Positions 9,882-20,830 of a stretch of 64,000 nucleotides of DNA are shown piece by piece. Source of the DNA: Flaveria trinervia (taxonomy: Eukaryota; Streptophyta; Magnoliopsida; Asterales; Asteraceae); NCBI GenBank assembly GCA_025506515.1, contig CM046451.1:68310783-68374782 (forward strand), given 5' to 3'. Every line of letters starts with the position of its first letter. The stretch's first letter is position 1. Both the position numbers and the translations under genes were made by a program. The notes beneath the pieces are model-generated. The model was not told the origin of the DNA. It saw nothing but the letters and a program-made list of their open reading frames with translations, and searched no databases.

Positions 9882-11540
9882 TTATTCTAGCTGCAGCATA
9901 CCAAGCCTTAACACCAGGTTGTGGAAAGTTGAACTATCCAAAGGCTTAGTAAAAATGTCTGCAAGCTCATCAGCACTAGGAACAAATTTTGGATCAATCA
10001 GACCATTTTCAAAACAATCTCTAATAAAATGGTGTCTGATTTCAATGTTTAGTCCTAAGTGCTAGACAGGATTCTTGACAATACAAAGAGCTGAAGAGTT
10101 GTCCATTAACAATGGGGTCTTAGTCTCTGTTATGCCATAATCCAATAATTGGTTTGAAGCCAGAGTACCTGAGATGTACAGCTTGCAGCGGCAATGTACT
10201 CTGCTTCAGCAGTTGATGTAGCAACTGAGGTCTGTTTCTTGCTCTGCCAAGAAATCAAGCAATTGCCTAGGAATTGACATCCACCAGAAGTTGATTTCCT
10301 GGTCAACTTACACCCTGCATAGTCACTGTCAGAAAAAGCAACTAATTTACCAGAATGTCTAGTAGAATACCATAAACCTAGAGATGGAGTGCCTTGCAGA
10401 TATCTAAAGATCCTCTTGACTGCAATCAAATGAGACTCCTTAGGTGCAGCCTGAAATCTAGCACAAACACATGTAGCAAACATAATATCTGGTCTAGAAG
10501 CTGTTAAATACATCAAGGACCCAATCATACATCTGTAAAGTGTTTCATCAACAACTTTACCTTTCTGATCTGTATCCAGTTGTGTGGTGCTGCACATGGG
10601 GGTAGAACAGGGCTTACAGTTTTGTAAATCAAACTTTTCCAAAAGATCTTTTGTGTATTTAGACTGATGAATGAAAATTCCATCAGCCTTTATTTGATTT
10701 GCAAACCCAGAAAGAACTATAATTCGCCCATGGCACTCATTTCAAACTTCTGTTGCATCAACTTTGTAAAGGCATCACACAACTGTGGATCAGAGGATGC
10801 AAAAATAATATCATCTACATAAATTTGAACAAGTAGATTATGCTGCCCAGCTTTCTTAATGAATAAAGTCTTACCTATGGAGCCTCTAGTGAAATTATTT
10901 TCCAAAAGAAAGTTTGATAATGTCTCATACCAGGCTCTAGGAGTTTGTTTTAACCCATAAAGAGCCTTATCAAGCTTATACACCCAATTAGGATGTTTAT
11001 TGTCCTCAAAGCCTGGTGGTTGACATACATAAACCTCTTCTTTAATTTTCCCATACAAAAATGCACTTTTGACATCCATTTGAAAAAATTTAAGGTTTTG
11101 ATAAGCAGCATAAGCTAAGAACAATCGAATTGCTTCCAGTCTGGCTACAGGGCAAAGGTTTCATCATAATCAATACCTTCTTCTTGTGCAAACCCCTGAA
11201 CAACCAGTCTGGCCTTGTTCTTAACAATAAGCCCATTTTCATCAGTTTTGTTCCTAAACACCCATTTAGTGCCTATTGCACACTTACCTGGAGGTAGAGG
11301 AACCAGTTCCCACACTTGCTGTTTCTTGAACTAAAGAAGCTCAAGTTGCATTCATCAACCCATCCATTGTCCTTTAAAGCAATGTGATAATTCTTTGGCT
11401 CTTGCTGACTGATGAAGAGAGCATAGAAGCAGAAATTTGACAATTGACTTCTTGTTGATACGCCAGCAGTGATATCACCAATGATTTGAGACATAGGGTG
11501 ATTCTTCAGATCTTGATACACAATGAGATCTGTGCAAGTG
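9882..11540 (-). pseudogene. pol: element B1 pol, RT and RNase H
   Basis: Copia reverse transcriptase followed by RNase H. RT starts near 11540 (HPMSQIIGDITAGVSTRSQL), continues with DVKSAFLYGKIKEEVYV and ALYGLKQ.PRAWYE, and carries the catalytic YVDDIIFASS at about 10810. RNase H (10130-10642 open) has SDSDYAGC, the STAEAEYIAA motif and, past a frame change, LLMD.SSALCIVKNPV. The protein ends LGMLQLE at a TAA (9882-9884). Frameshifts near 10700, 11130 and 10150 break it. All the catalytic acids I can identify are present, so the damage is indels rather than active-site loss. Confidence 0.88.
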
Positions 11541-13189
11541 TTTGTAGCAGGCTCCAGCAATAGATGGTGATGGTGAATCATTTCCTTGAAACCAATCAGT
11601 GGATGGTAATTCAAAGGAAGTTGAATTTGAAGAAATCTCATCAGCATTTGTTGTGGATGGTGCTACTAGAGCTACAGGACCATCAGGTCTAGCTGAATCA
11701 GGCAGTTGATCACTAAACCTGAAGAGGTGAGTACTGCTATCATCATCATCAGCACCAGCAGAACCACCAGGTGGTGAACTGTTGACAGGAGCAACAGCAG
11801 GAGTTTGATGAGGAACATATTGCAGTATGTCCAAATCAAATATCTCCACAGGGCTTTGTGGAATCTTGTCCTTTGGAGATTCATTAAACTTAACATGTAG
11901 AGTCTCTTCAACCATCTTGTTTCTACAGTTGAAGACTCTGTATGCTTTGCAAGTTGATGAATAACCAAAAAAGTACCCTGCATCCACCTTAGGATCAAAT
12001 TTTTGGAGTTGATCCCGTGTGTTGAGAATAAAACAAGGACACCCAAATGCTCTGAAGAATGAAATTAGAGGGGCCAAATGATGAAGAACTTCATATGGAG
12101 TCTTCATCAACCTCTGATTTACTAGAACTCTATTATGTACATAGCAAGCTGTATTGACAGCTTCAGCCCAAAAAGTCATTGGCAGTCCAGAATCAGCCAA
12201 CATGGACCTTGTAGCTTCAATAAGGGTCCTGTTCTTTCTCTCCACTACTCCATTTTGCTCAGGAGTTCTTGGGATGCTATACCGCCTCTTGATTCCCTTT
12301 GATAAGTAAAACTCATCAAGTGTGTGGTTTCTGAATTCAGTACCATTGTCACTCCTCACACACTTAACTGGTAGGGAATACTGCTTCTCAACGTGTAACA
12401 CAAAGTTCATAATGGACTGCGTAGCCTCATCCTTTGAATGCAAGAAGAAAGTCCATACAAACTGGAGTAATCATCCACAATTACCAGACAGTATTTCTTC
12501 TTAGCCATACTCATCACTCTCACAGGACCAAAGAGATCCATGTGAAGAAGCTGTAAGCAGGCAGTGGACTTAGGTTCTTCTATGGAGGGAAATGAAGCTT
12601 TGTGTTGTTTTCCTTTTAAACAATCAGTGCAGTTATCTTCACACTTGAACTCCTTCATAGGCAGTCCCCTTACTAAACCATGGTTTATCAGCTGATTTAT
12701 GTTTTTGAGATTAACATGACCCAGCCTTCTATGCCATAGAATAGATTCTTGAGGGGAAGCCTTGGAAAATAGGCAAGGATGGCCTTTGAGATCTATTTTC
12801 TTGGAAAGATCTAAGGCATACACTCTTCCTGTCCTGTTGGCCTTTAGGAGAGTGTGTTCATCCAACACCTTATCAATCAAACTTAGAACTTTGGATGACA
12901 GAATCCGACAGTTCTGACTGGTGAAAAGAGCAACATGGCCTTTGTCACACATTTGACTGACACTCAAGAGGTTGTACTTGAGATTTTCCACATGGTTAAC
13001 ATCATCAAACTTTATTTCCCCATTGGAAACAAAGCCTTTTCCGATGATGTAACCCTTTGCATCATTGCCAAATGACACAAACCCCTTCCTTCCTTGAGAG
13101 TAGTCATTAAGAAGTGATATGTTTCCTGTCATATGCATGGATCCTCCACTGTCTACATACCAGATGCCTCTGAGGTATGTTGAAGAACC
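11541..13189 (-). pseudogene. pol: element B1 pol, protease to integrase
   Basis: Starts after a YAG at 13190, beyond the gag stop. The protease motif is YVDSGGSMHMTG (about 13130-13165). The GAG-pre-integrase zinc region reads LWHRRLGHVNLKN and CTDCLKGKQHK (about 12620-12750). Integrase has HMDLFGPV (first Asp), RSDNGTEF (second Asp, about 12340) and NGVVERKNRTL (Glu, about 12240), so the DDE triad is intact. A frameshift near 12440 splits it into open stretches 12407-13138 and 11475-12443. The C-terminal linker to RT is Ser/Pro/Asp-rich. Integrase would join the cDNA to host DNA; B1's own 5-bp duplications show the family's enzyme once worked. Confidence 0.88.
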
Positions 13190-13209
13190 CTACAAAATAC
13201 AAAAAATTA
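13190..13209 (-). other. splice-acceptor-like gag/pol junction of B1
   Basis: The minus strand reads AACTAA (last codon and stop of gag, resembling a plant CTRAY branchpoint), then the T-rich stretch TTTTTTGTATTTTG, then TAG followed by GG. In the pol frame that TAG is a stop, so unspliced frameshifting alone could not read through it. See the matching features in B2, C and F. Confidence 0.5.
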
Positions 13210-16034
13210 GTTAGATTTTAAGAACCAAACCTTTTTGGTCTTGGGCCTGTTCTCATCAACAGATGGTGAACTAACATGTTTGTTGGAAACAACAGCCTGA
13301 GAGGAAGAACTAGTGAAGAAAAGGAATCCTTTGGCTTGGACCTCTTTTTCTGTGGTTTCAACATAGAACATCTAATTGGTTAACTCTTCCCAATAGATGT
13401 TGAACCATCATAACCAGCTGTGTCTGATTTTGTGATAAGGCTTTCGCTCTTCAGACACATTGGCATTGGAGTTTGATAAGTTCCTATGTTGCACCTTCTT
13501 CTTTTGAGCAATCTCAGCTGTTACCTGTTTAACCCCTTCCTTTTTGGATTTCTTTTGGACTTAAGGGTTACAGGATTTATGTTGCTCGTACAAATGTGGC
13601 TTCAAACTCAGTTTCATTTTAACCATTTTCTCTTTACTTTCCTCTTTATGTTTGAGTTTGGATCCCCTTTTGTACCAACAATCATCTGTAAGATGATTGA
13701 ACAAACCACATACTTCACATGGTTTCTTCTTCATCTTATGTTGATCATCAACTAAAGAGAATGAAACTACTGAAGACTTACTCTTCAGTACTTTGGAAGC
13801 ATTATTTGCTTTCTTGACTTCCTCTTTAGTAGTCTTCAAACTCTTTCTACTGATAGTTTTCTTCTCTTCAGTGCTGACAGTAGTTGGAGTTTGAACTTCA
13901 GGTGTTAAATCTTGCTCTCCAGTCCTTTCAGGACTTCCAGAAATAGCTCCTGAGTTGATCATCTCTTTGATCATGTGAGTGTCAGCAGTGGAACCATCAA
14001 CATCAGCTGATGGTTCTGAGAGGGCTTAGTGCTGACTTCAACTTTTGATGATGCTCTATCAAAAAGTGAATCACATGATGAGGTGGATTGGTTATTGCTT
14101 TCTTCATCAGATTTCACTTCTGCTCTTGAAGCAAAATCTGTAGGAGGAGCAGTGTGATTATAACCAATACCAAACTTCACATTGGAAGCAGATTGCTTAC
14201 TAAGAAGCATTTCAAACCTTTGCATGATTGTACCATCGATCACACTCTACCTGGGTGACTGCAAGAGTTTCTTTGAGACTTCTCTGGTCTTCCAGAATAA
14301 CCTCTAGCTTGGCCTTTTCATCATTTAATTGGCATTTAAGCTTATAAATCTCATCATTTTTACTATTAAGAGCAGACTCAAACTCAGCTTTTCTTTTGGA
14401 AATGGTTTTCTCAAACTCAAGTTTTTGATTTATTAATGCTACATTTGCCTCTCTAATGGAGACAAAGGCAGCAATGCATGATTCAGAACATAACTTGGCT
14501 TTAGACTCTGAAGATACCTGAGTTACCTGTGAAGATGATGCATTTGAGTAGGAACCCTCAGTAGACTCCAGGGCCATGAGAGCCAGATTCCAAAAGGACT
14601 GTCACCACTATGTTGACCAGCACTTGTGAACAGTTGTTCATGACCAGACATGTCATCCGGTAACTGCTCCAGTCACAACTCCAGGGGTGAAGAAGCTGTG
14701 TTGTTGAGGTTGAGGAGGTTGATGAGATTGAGATGGTTGAGGTTCTGGTAGTGCATGAGGTTGTGGTACTATAGGAACTTGAACTTGATTTGACTGTGGC
14801 ATGTAATAACAAGGGTAAGGATATGGCATTTGACCCTGAGGAACAAAATATGCAGGAGATTGTGGTTGAGAATGATGACTAGAATTGACAGGATGTTGCC
14901 CTCTGTGTGTTGACTATTGCCAGGGAAAGTCACAAAAGGTGCAGAGGAATTAGATCCAGATGATCTGCATTCTCTAGCAAGTGTCCAAGCCTGTGGCATT
15001 TGTGACACTTCAACTTACTCTTGTCAAAACCAACTTTGGTTTTGCCAGAGAGTCCTGGGAACTTTCTTCCAGTTCTTTTGTAGAACTTCTGAGATCGATA
15101 TTTATCAAGGCCATTTGGCTCAAAATATCCATCTCTTCTAAGTCATCATCAGCAATCCCCTTGAGATCATCCATGATGAAGTATAGATTGTCATTATTAC
15201 ACCCAGTAAACTGACTATCAACACTCACAAACGCAGAATCAGAAGTGTTTGAAGAGAAATCAATATGCTCATCATACTAGCATTCAGATGAAGCATATTC
15301 TAACTCATGACCAACAAAGGCAGTGTTGCCTGGTACAAAGTCTTCAGTGAGCTTTCCAGTTGAAGACAGTTTTCGTTTTTTGTTCTATCTCTCTCTCAAA
15401 TGTGAACAATTTCCCATGGAGTTGGGTGAGAGATAGTTTGTCCAAATTTGCACTAGAGCGTAGGACAATAGTATATGTGTCCCATCTCTCAGGCAATGAT
15501 CTGAGAAATCTGTTATTCATCTGGATATGGTGTACTCAAGTTTGACCATTTTTAATTCAGAGATCAAACAAGAGAACCGCTCAAACTGTTGAGTCAGTGT
15601 CTCACCCTTTCTATGAGAGAATGTCTCGTATTGTTGGGCAAGGATTTCTCTATTATTTGCCAAGACCTCATCTGTTCCTCCAAATTGTTTTTTCAAGGCA
15701 TTCCAGAGGTCATGGGCAGTTTCATGATGCATTAGCCCGAATAGATTTCATTTGGCAGTGCCATGGCCAGAATCCATGGGCTTTTGCATCAATCTCAAAC
15801 ATTTCTTATCCTCATCTGAGTATTGCTCCTTCCTCTTCGGAACCATTTGATTGGTTTCCGGGTTATTCACCATAGGCTTGTGTGGACCATGTACCACTGA
15901 TGTCCAACAACCCGCGCTGCTAACAGACAGGTGATGGAGCATTCGTCGTTGCCATATGTTATACTCATCCTAACCAACATTGGAGGCTTGGTTGAGGAAC
16001 CAGTATTGTGAGGATCATTGGAAGGAGTAGGCAT
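13207..16034 (-). pseudogene. gag: element B1 gag (two zinc knuckles, frameshifted)
   Basis: Start ATG at 16034 (MPTPSNDPHNTGSS) by match to B2. It has an N-terminal UBN2-type capsid core (QYSDEDKK at about 15820; ALKKQFGG and GETLTQQFERF in 15517-15732). A first knuckle at about 14967-15007 reads CHKCHRLGH, then loses frame by a one-base deletion where B2 keeps HFAREC. A long acidic and helical section includes a coiled coil (14250-14577). The second knuckle is CEVCGLFNHLTDDC (about 13678-13719). The end is W-F-L-K-S-N and TAA at 13207. Two knuckles about 400 codons apart are unusual. Frame changes occur near 15740, 15500, 15000, 14800 and 14000. Confidence 0.85.
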
Positions 16035-16248
16035 TTTCAGTCCAATATAGTTTAATTCAAGCTTTTAAAAGTTTTTACATAGACCACAACAGACTCAATG
16101 AAAACCAAGAGAAAATCTCAGGATGAATGACCAGAAACACAGAAAATTCAATCTCTATAACCGTTTCTTGCAAAAAAATGCTAATTCAATCAAACTGGAT
16201 CTTGAATCGCAGTTTCAATGATCAATTATTAGATCGATCAATGATTAA

Positions 16249-16263
16249 CCTGCTCTGATACCA
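16249..16263 (-). other. primer binding site of B1
   Basis: The minus strand reads TGGTATCAGAGCAGG, complementary to the 3' end of plant initiator-Met tRNA. It lies two bases after the CA end of the 5' LTR (16266), where minus-strand DNA synthesis would start. Confidence 0.93.
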
Positions 16264-16476
16264 TTTGTCAGGATCAGTGACCACAAGTTTGATGTATTAG
16301 AGCGTAACGTAGCGGAATAAGAACAAGAATTAGACAAATTGTAGCAAGAATTTGATACTTGTATGCATTAAGACAAATACGGTTATACGAGAGAATATAT
16401 ATTTCGGTAACAAGGAATGTTTCTATGATATCGAATATTTCTGATCAAATCATTATGTATTACAATAGTTGATACT

Positions 16477-16486
16477 CCTTATATAG
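16477..16486 (-). promoter_or_regulatory. TATA box in the B1 5' LTR
   Basis: The minus strand reads CTATATAAGG, identical in place and sequence to the other B-family LTRs. This copy would drive the genomic RNA of B1; the minisatellite lies about 370 bp upstream of it. Confidence 0.7.
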
Positions 16487-16849
16487 AGTGCAATCGCTGC
16501 TGTTATCACGGGAAAGTGACAACTGGCAGATCTATTACAAAAATACTAACTCTTAACAACTACTGAAATGTTCATAACTACTGAGAACTATCAGAGTGTT
16601 AAGTACAAAATATGAAACTAATGATAAAAACTACTGAAACTACAATGACTGAAGAACAAGCTCTTCAGTCGTTTTACAAAACTACTGAAAAACATAAAAC
16701 TACTGATGAGCACAACACTGAAGAAGTATTCTTCAGCTGTTGTGTCAAACTACTGAACAGATAAAACATAAAACTACTGAAAGATAAACCGTCACAACTA
16801 CTGAAGAAGACCTCTTCAACTGTTGTGACAACGTCTGATACTTTGGTCT

Positions 16850-17225
16850 TCAGCACTGTGTCTTCAGACTTTGTCTTCAGCACTTGTGTCTTCAGACTTT
16901 GTCTTCAGCACTTGTCTTCAGACTTTGTCTTCAGCACTTGTCTTCAGACTTTGTCTTCAGCACTTGTCTTCAGACTTTGTCTTCAGCACTTGTCTTCAGA
17001 CTTGTCTTTAGCACTTGTCTTCAGACTTTGTCTTCAGCACTTGTCTTCAGACTTTGTCTTCAGCACTTGTCTTCAGACTTGTCTTCAGCACTTGTCTTCA
17101 GACTTTGTCTTCAGCACTTGTCTTTAGACTTGTCTTCAGCACTGGTCTTCAGACTTTGTCTTCAGCAATTGTTTCAGACTTTGTCTTCAGCCTTTGTCTT
17201 CAGCACTTGTCTTCACACTTGGTTC
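16850..17225. repeat. 26-bp minisatellite in U3 of the B1 5' LTR
   Basis: Same unit as at 5034-5375, about 14 copies, with more degenerate copies toward 17225 (for example tctttagac, cagcaattg). Copy arrangement differs from the 3' LTR although both derive from one template at integration, so the array has changed since insertion. Confidence 0.9.
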
Positions 17226-17334
17226 AGACTTGTAATCAGCTGTTGTCTTCAGCTGTTATGGTCTTCAGTAGTTGTTATGACGTTTGTGGGACCTTAAAGG
17301 TTTTTCTGATCCGCTCATTGGTTTTTGGGCAAAA

Positions 17335-20220
17335 GTCTTTCATCCAGGCTTTACACCTATCTTCTTGGTTGTAGTGACCAGCTTCTTCTTTCCTCAACTT
17401 CTCTCTTGTAGTTATCTTCTTTCTTTCTCCAGTTGATCTTTTCTTTATGAAGAGCCATAGAATCGATCATTTATGTGGGGATAGTTCTTGAAGAGAGAAA
17501 ATCTGGAGGTAGGAAAGATATCTTTTCCCTCCGGATCTGTAGATCAGCTTCCTTCTTTTCTCTTTCTCTTTCCTCCCCAAGGCCAACCGTGTTGCTTTCT
17601 TCTTTTGTTCAATCTGTAGCCTGGTTGCCTTTTCTAGCTCTACTAACTTCTTTAATGGTAGTAGGAGTATGTCTTCATTGGCAACTCCAAGCTTGATGAG
17701 CCTGTCAATAATGTCTACCCTCTTTTGTTGTTGACTGCCTCCTGGTTGGCTGTAGCTGCTTTGGAACGGATAGCTAACAATTTCCAGTTTGAAGTCTACC
17801 TTTTCTTTTAAGCTTATCAATCCTCTCCTCCTCCTAAAACTCTTTGGCAGTCATTCTTCCTTATCTCTTTGGTCAATGTTGGAAGTACTTGACTTTGGTG
17901 GTTCTTGGATGGAGGGTTCAGATTGAAATAGAGGTAGTGAAGGTGTTTGAGCTAGGGGTCAGTTGAGAAAGTCCTCACTATTTAACTTAGATGCTAGCTC
18001 CAGAATTGCATTTGTGATGATTAGATACTCGGACAAGGAGAACAATCCTTCCGCAGCTTCCATCTCAGCTTCAGAAGACTCAGATTGTTCTTCTGAGGCT
18101 TTGACTTCAGCTTCGGAAGTTTGAGGGAGTGCAGTATCTGTCCCAACTGTTCGCTTGCTGGGCCATTAGTTGTCATTTTCCCTTCGAAGTGATTCTCAGG
18201 TTCTATTTGGACCTTAGGTTGACCAACTTCTTCCACAGTGGTAGAAGGTGCACTAACCTCTGAAGCTCTTCAGCTCCAAAGTACATCATAGCCGTATTAG
18301 GGCTAGACTGATCTAGAGAAGATCTCAATAGGAACTTGGAGAAGACCCTATAAAGATCTCTGAGCATCCTTGGGTCTATTTATAGGACTACTTGGGATGG
18401 CTTAGGAAAGATAGTTGCAGTGGGAGCCGAGTATCTGGAAGTTGTAGCTTGGCTTTGTGGTTCCTTAGTTGTTTGTCTCTGAACACTCTCCTCATTTTTG
18501 GTAGCATCATCTTAAGAGGTATGAGCTAGAGGAAGAGGTCAAGGAGACCTGAATGGGTACATGCCTAACAGATCTCTCAATCTATTTCTCAGCTATTGAG
18601 CCTTAAGACTTTCAATCTCAAGTTGTTGAGTGGCAAACCTATCCTCTAAAGTCCTAACCTTTGATTCGAGGTTTGAGACTTTAGACAGTAGGTCTTTAAT
18701 GATGAGTTGTAGTCTTCCCTCATCTTCTTTTGGTGAATCATAGGGAGATGAGGTAACATACTAGTACATTCATCCTTACCACTAGATGTGGCTTCTTGGC
18801 ACCCTGGTTTCCTTGCTTAATGATGTCTCTTTTAGAGTCATCAAAAGGCATGGTTGTCGCAGATTCAGTCTTAGTGATGTTACCACTTTCCAGAAGGTCC
18901 ATTGAGGCACCTTCTGTAGTGGCAGTTGAATCTGCTTGAGTTCCCTCCATATCAGTGGGACTCACCTCAGTAAAAGCTTGCTGATGGGAGCTAGAGATCA
19001 GAAGTCTCTCTAGGCTCTGTTGACCTTTGAAAGAGTGTTGTAGATCAACTTCATTTCCATCAAAAGATGTAATCTCTTCATCAGTTTTGAAAAGAAGGTC
19101 AGTGAAGGATATAAAGTTAAACTTAGTGACCGGGTCCTTGATCAATGTCTATAGACATTCAGCCTATGGTGGGGCTGTCCCTTTGTGGCTGCTCAGAGGA
19201 CTATGAAGACTCACCTGACGGTATTCAGTTGGGTTTCAGCCTCATGAGTTTGTGAAGGATGGTGAGACCTCAGACTGAGTGGGAGCCCAGTATCCTACTC
19301 TAGTCCTTTTGGAGGAACAGGAGGAGCGGTTCAGTTAGAGAAGATTGAACAAGGGTTCGTTTGGGGCGTCTTTGATATGTGATGGTGATAGGGTGAGAAG
19401 GTAGATTTGGCAATATGAGGGTAGTTTCTGGTGTGGGTTCATCACCTATGGCGTTAACAGGGATGTCAGCAGGAGCTATTTGCTCAATCATACCTGGAAG
19501 CAGATCAGTATGTTTTCTGGTGAAATTGGTGGACACTTTCTTCAAATTTTTTAAGATGGTCAGCCTCATTTGAGGGACAGTCAAAGCAGCTGCATAGTTA
19601 AATCTGGGATACATGCGTGGACACTCACAGTTGATTATATGCTGGAGAAATCTAGGATACATGAAGAATGTTTCTCGCTGGAGGTTTCCCATAAGATTAG
19701 TCAGCACAAATTTTGAATAGTTAAATCAAAGGATTTCAGCATTCCTTGAACTAGGCACCCTAGTTCGTATGGGATTTGATCCCATCCCCCAGATTTATTG
19801 GATAGGCAATGAAGAATTACATGCAGCAGGAACTTCTAGTTGTATGAAAAGTTGAACATGTAGACTGTAGACCTGCTAACATCTATACTATATCCATTTG
19901 GATGTAGGTGTTGTCCAAATCTGCTTTGGGGAACTCTATCAGGGCGTGTTCATCATGATGCTCGAGATGCTCCCTGATGAGTTGTTCGGTGATGACCAAC
20001 TCCCGGCCACAAATGCTTGTTCTTATTAGCACATCCCATTTAGGATTTCAATCTAACCATTTGCCCAAAATTCATTCATATGATTTGAATAAACTATAGG
20101 GATAATAGTCAGAGTTGTGTAATAAGATGAGTGGGTAAGAAAGGAAATGATATCGGAGAAGTCAACATCTCTTGAAGAATCAAGACGTGAGACTTGATTG
20201 TGCTAAGGGCTAAGTGCCAT
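17335..20220 (-). pseudogene. element C aORF, N-terminal piece
   Basis: Start ATG at 20220 (MALSP, then a stop codon, then HNQVSRLDSS). The first 60 residues match the aORF start of F and B: HNQV, F.D...FL..S.Y.T.LT, and MNEFW at the place of LNQFW. Open fragments follow at 19300-19707 (YPRFLQHII, RRPKRTLVQ), 18738-19145 and 18021-18236, all in Ser/Thr/Glu-rich sequence. At 17467-17820 comes a helical, very basic segment (KKKATRLALGRKEKEKRRK). At 17335 the frame is cut by B1 and resumes at 4438. Heavily damaged; the start assignment rests on homology with F at 62718. Confidence 0.65.
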
Positions 20221-20830
20221 TTGTGAAATTTGTAGGTAGATAAGTTTGGACTTGGGTTAATTGGAGATGAAGGAAGCTTTTTGGCTGTAAATTTTGGTAA
20301 GAAGATGAAAGTAAATAGTCGGGATTATTTAAAAGAGGATGAAATGGCAGGTTAAAGTTGTTAGGATAAGATGATATGATGTTTAGTGGGTGATGTGACA
20401 GGGGCGATAAGGTTTAGTTCAGTTAAATAATCCGACATCATTAACAAAATCTTTAATTTTTACAAAGCGGGGCCCAAAAGATTTCCGTTACATAGTAAAG
20501 TCTTTCTTCCAAGTATAAAGTATTTCCGAAGGTATTTTTCTTCCGAAGGCAATATTTACTTCTAAAGGTAGAGTCTCATTTCTGAGAGTAAAGATTGCTT
20601 CCAAATGGAGAGTTTTATATAAGCTTCGGTAGTAGATCTGATATGTAATCAATCGCTTCTTCCTAGACTAAAAACTCTTCCGAGAAGAAAATTATCCTCG
20701 GAGGAATTTTCTTGGGAAGATATGTAAAACATCTTCCTAGGGTTAATACATCTTTAGAAGAATTACACTTAGTGAAAATTTCAGAGAGAGACCTTTATTA
20801 ACAGGGCTTAGATTGTACTGACATAAGACA
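20221..20830. other. pol-aORF spacer of element C
   Basis: Non-coding. The part at about 20500-20770 carries repeated variants of CTTCCGAAG/CTTCGGAAG (for example at 20525, 20545, 20690 and 20735), the motif that also fills the U3 of this element's LTR. It corresponds in position to the hairpin spacer of B1 and B2 and to 62102-62717 in F. Confidence 0.65.

Larger units (their letters stand above)
4444..17334 (-). mobile_element. SIRE-like Ty1/copia element B1 (complete, 12.9 kb)
   Basis: Complete minus-strand element bounded by gtctt duplications. Order on the minus strand: 5' LTR 17334-16266, PBS 16263-16249, gag 16034-13207, pol 13189-9882, spacer 9881-9022, aORF 9021-5695, PPT 5487-5477, 3' LTR 5476-4444. 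It is inserted in the aORF of element C. B2 is a second copy of the same family. Catalytic residues of protease, integrase, RT and RNase H can all be seen, but many small indels break the frames. The two LTRs differ by roughly 5% by eye over 430 bp, so it is younger than C and older than B2. Confidence 0.95.
16266..17334 (-). repeat. 5' LTR of element B1
   Basis: Pairs with 4444-5476. Its outer end is eroded: where the 3' LTR has ggtccaaca the plus strand here reads gggcaaaa before the gtctt duplication. It contains a 26-bp minisatellite (16850-17225), a TATA box (16477-16486) and the PBS-proximal end CTGACA. It is longer than the 3' LTR (1,069 against 1,033 bp), mostly from repeat copy number. 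Confidence 0.92.

Noticed and set aside
16249..16263. Part of a tRNA gene
   Set aside because: Only the short complement of the tRNA 3' end is present, in the PBS position; no cloverleaf.
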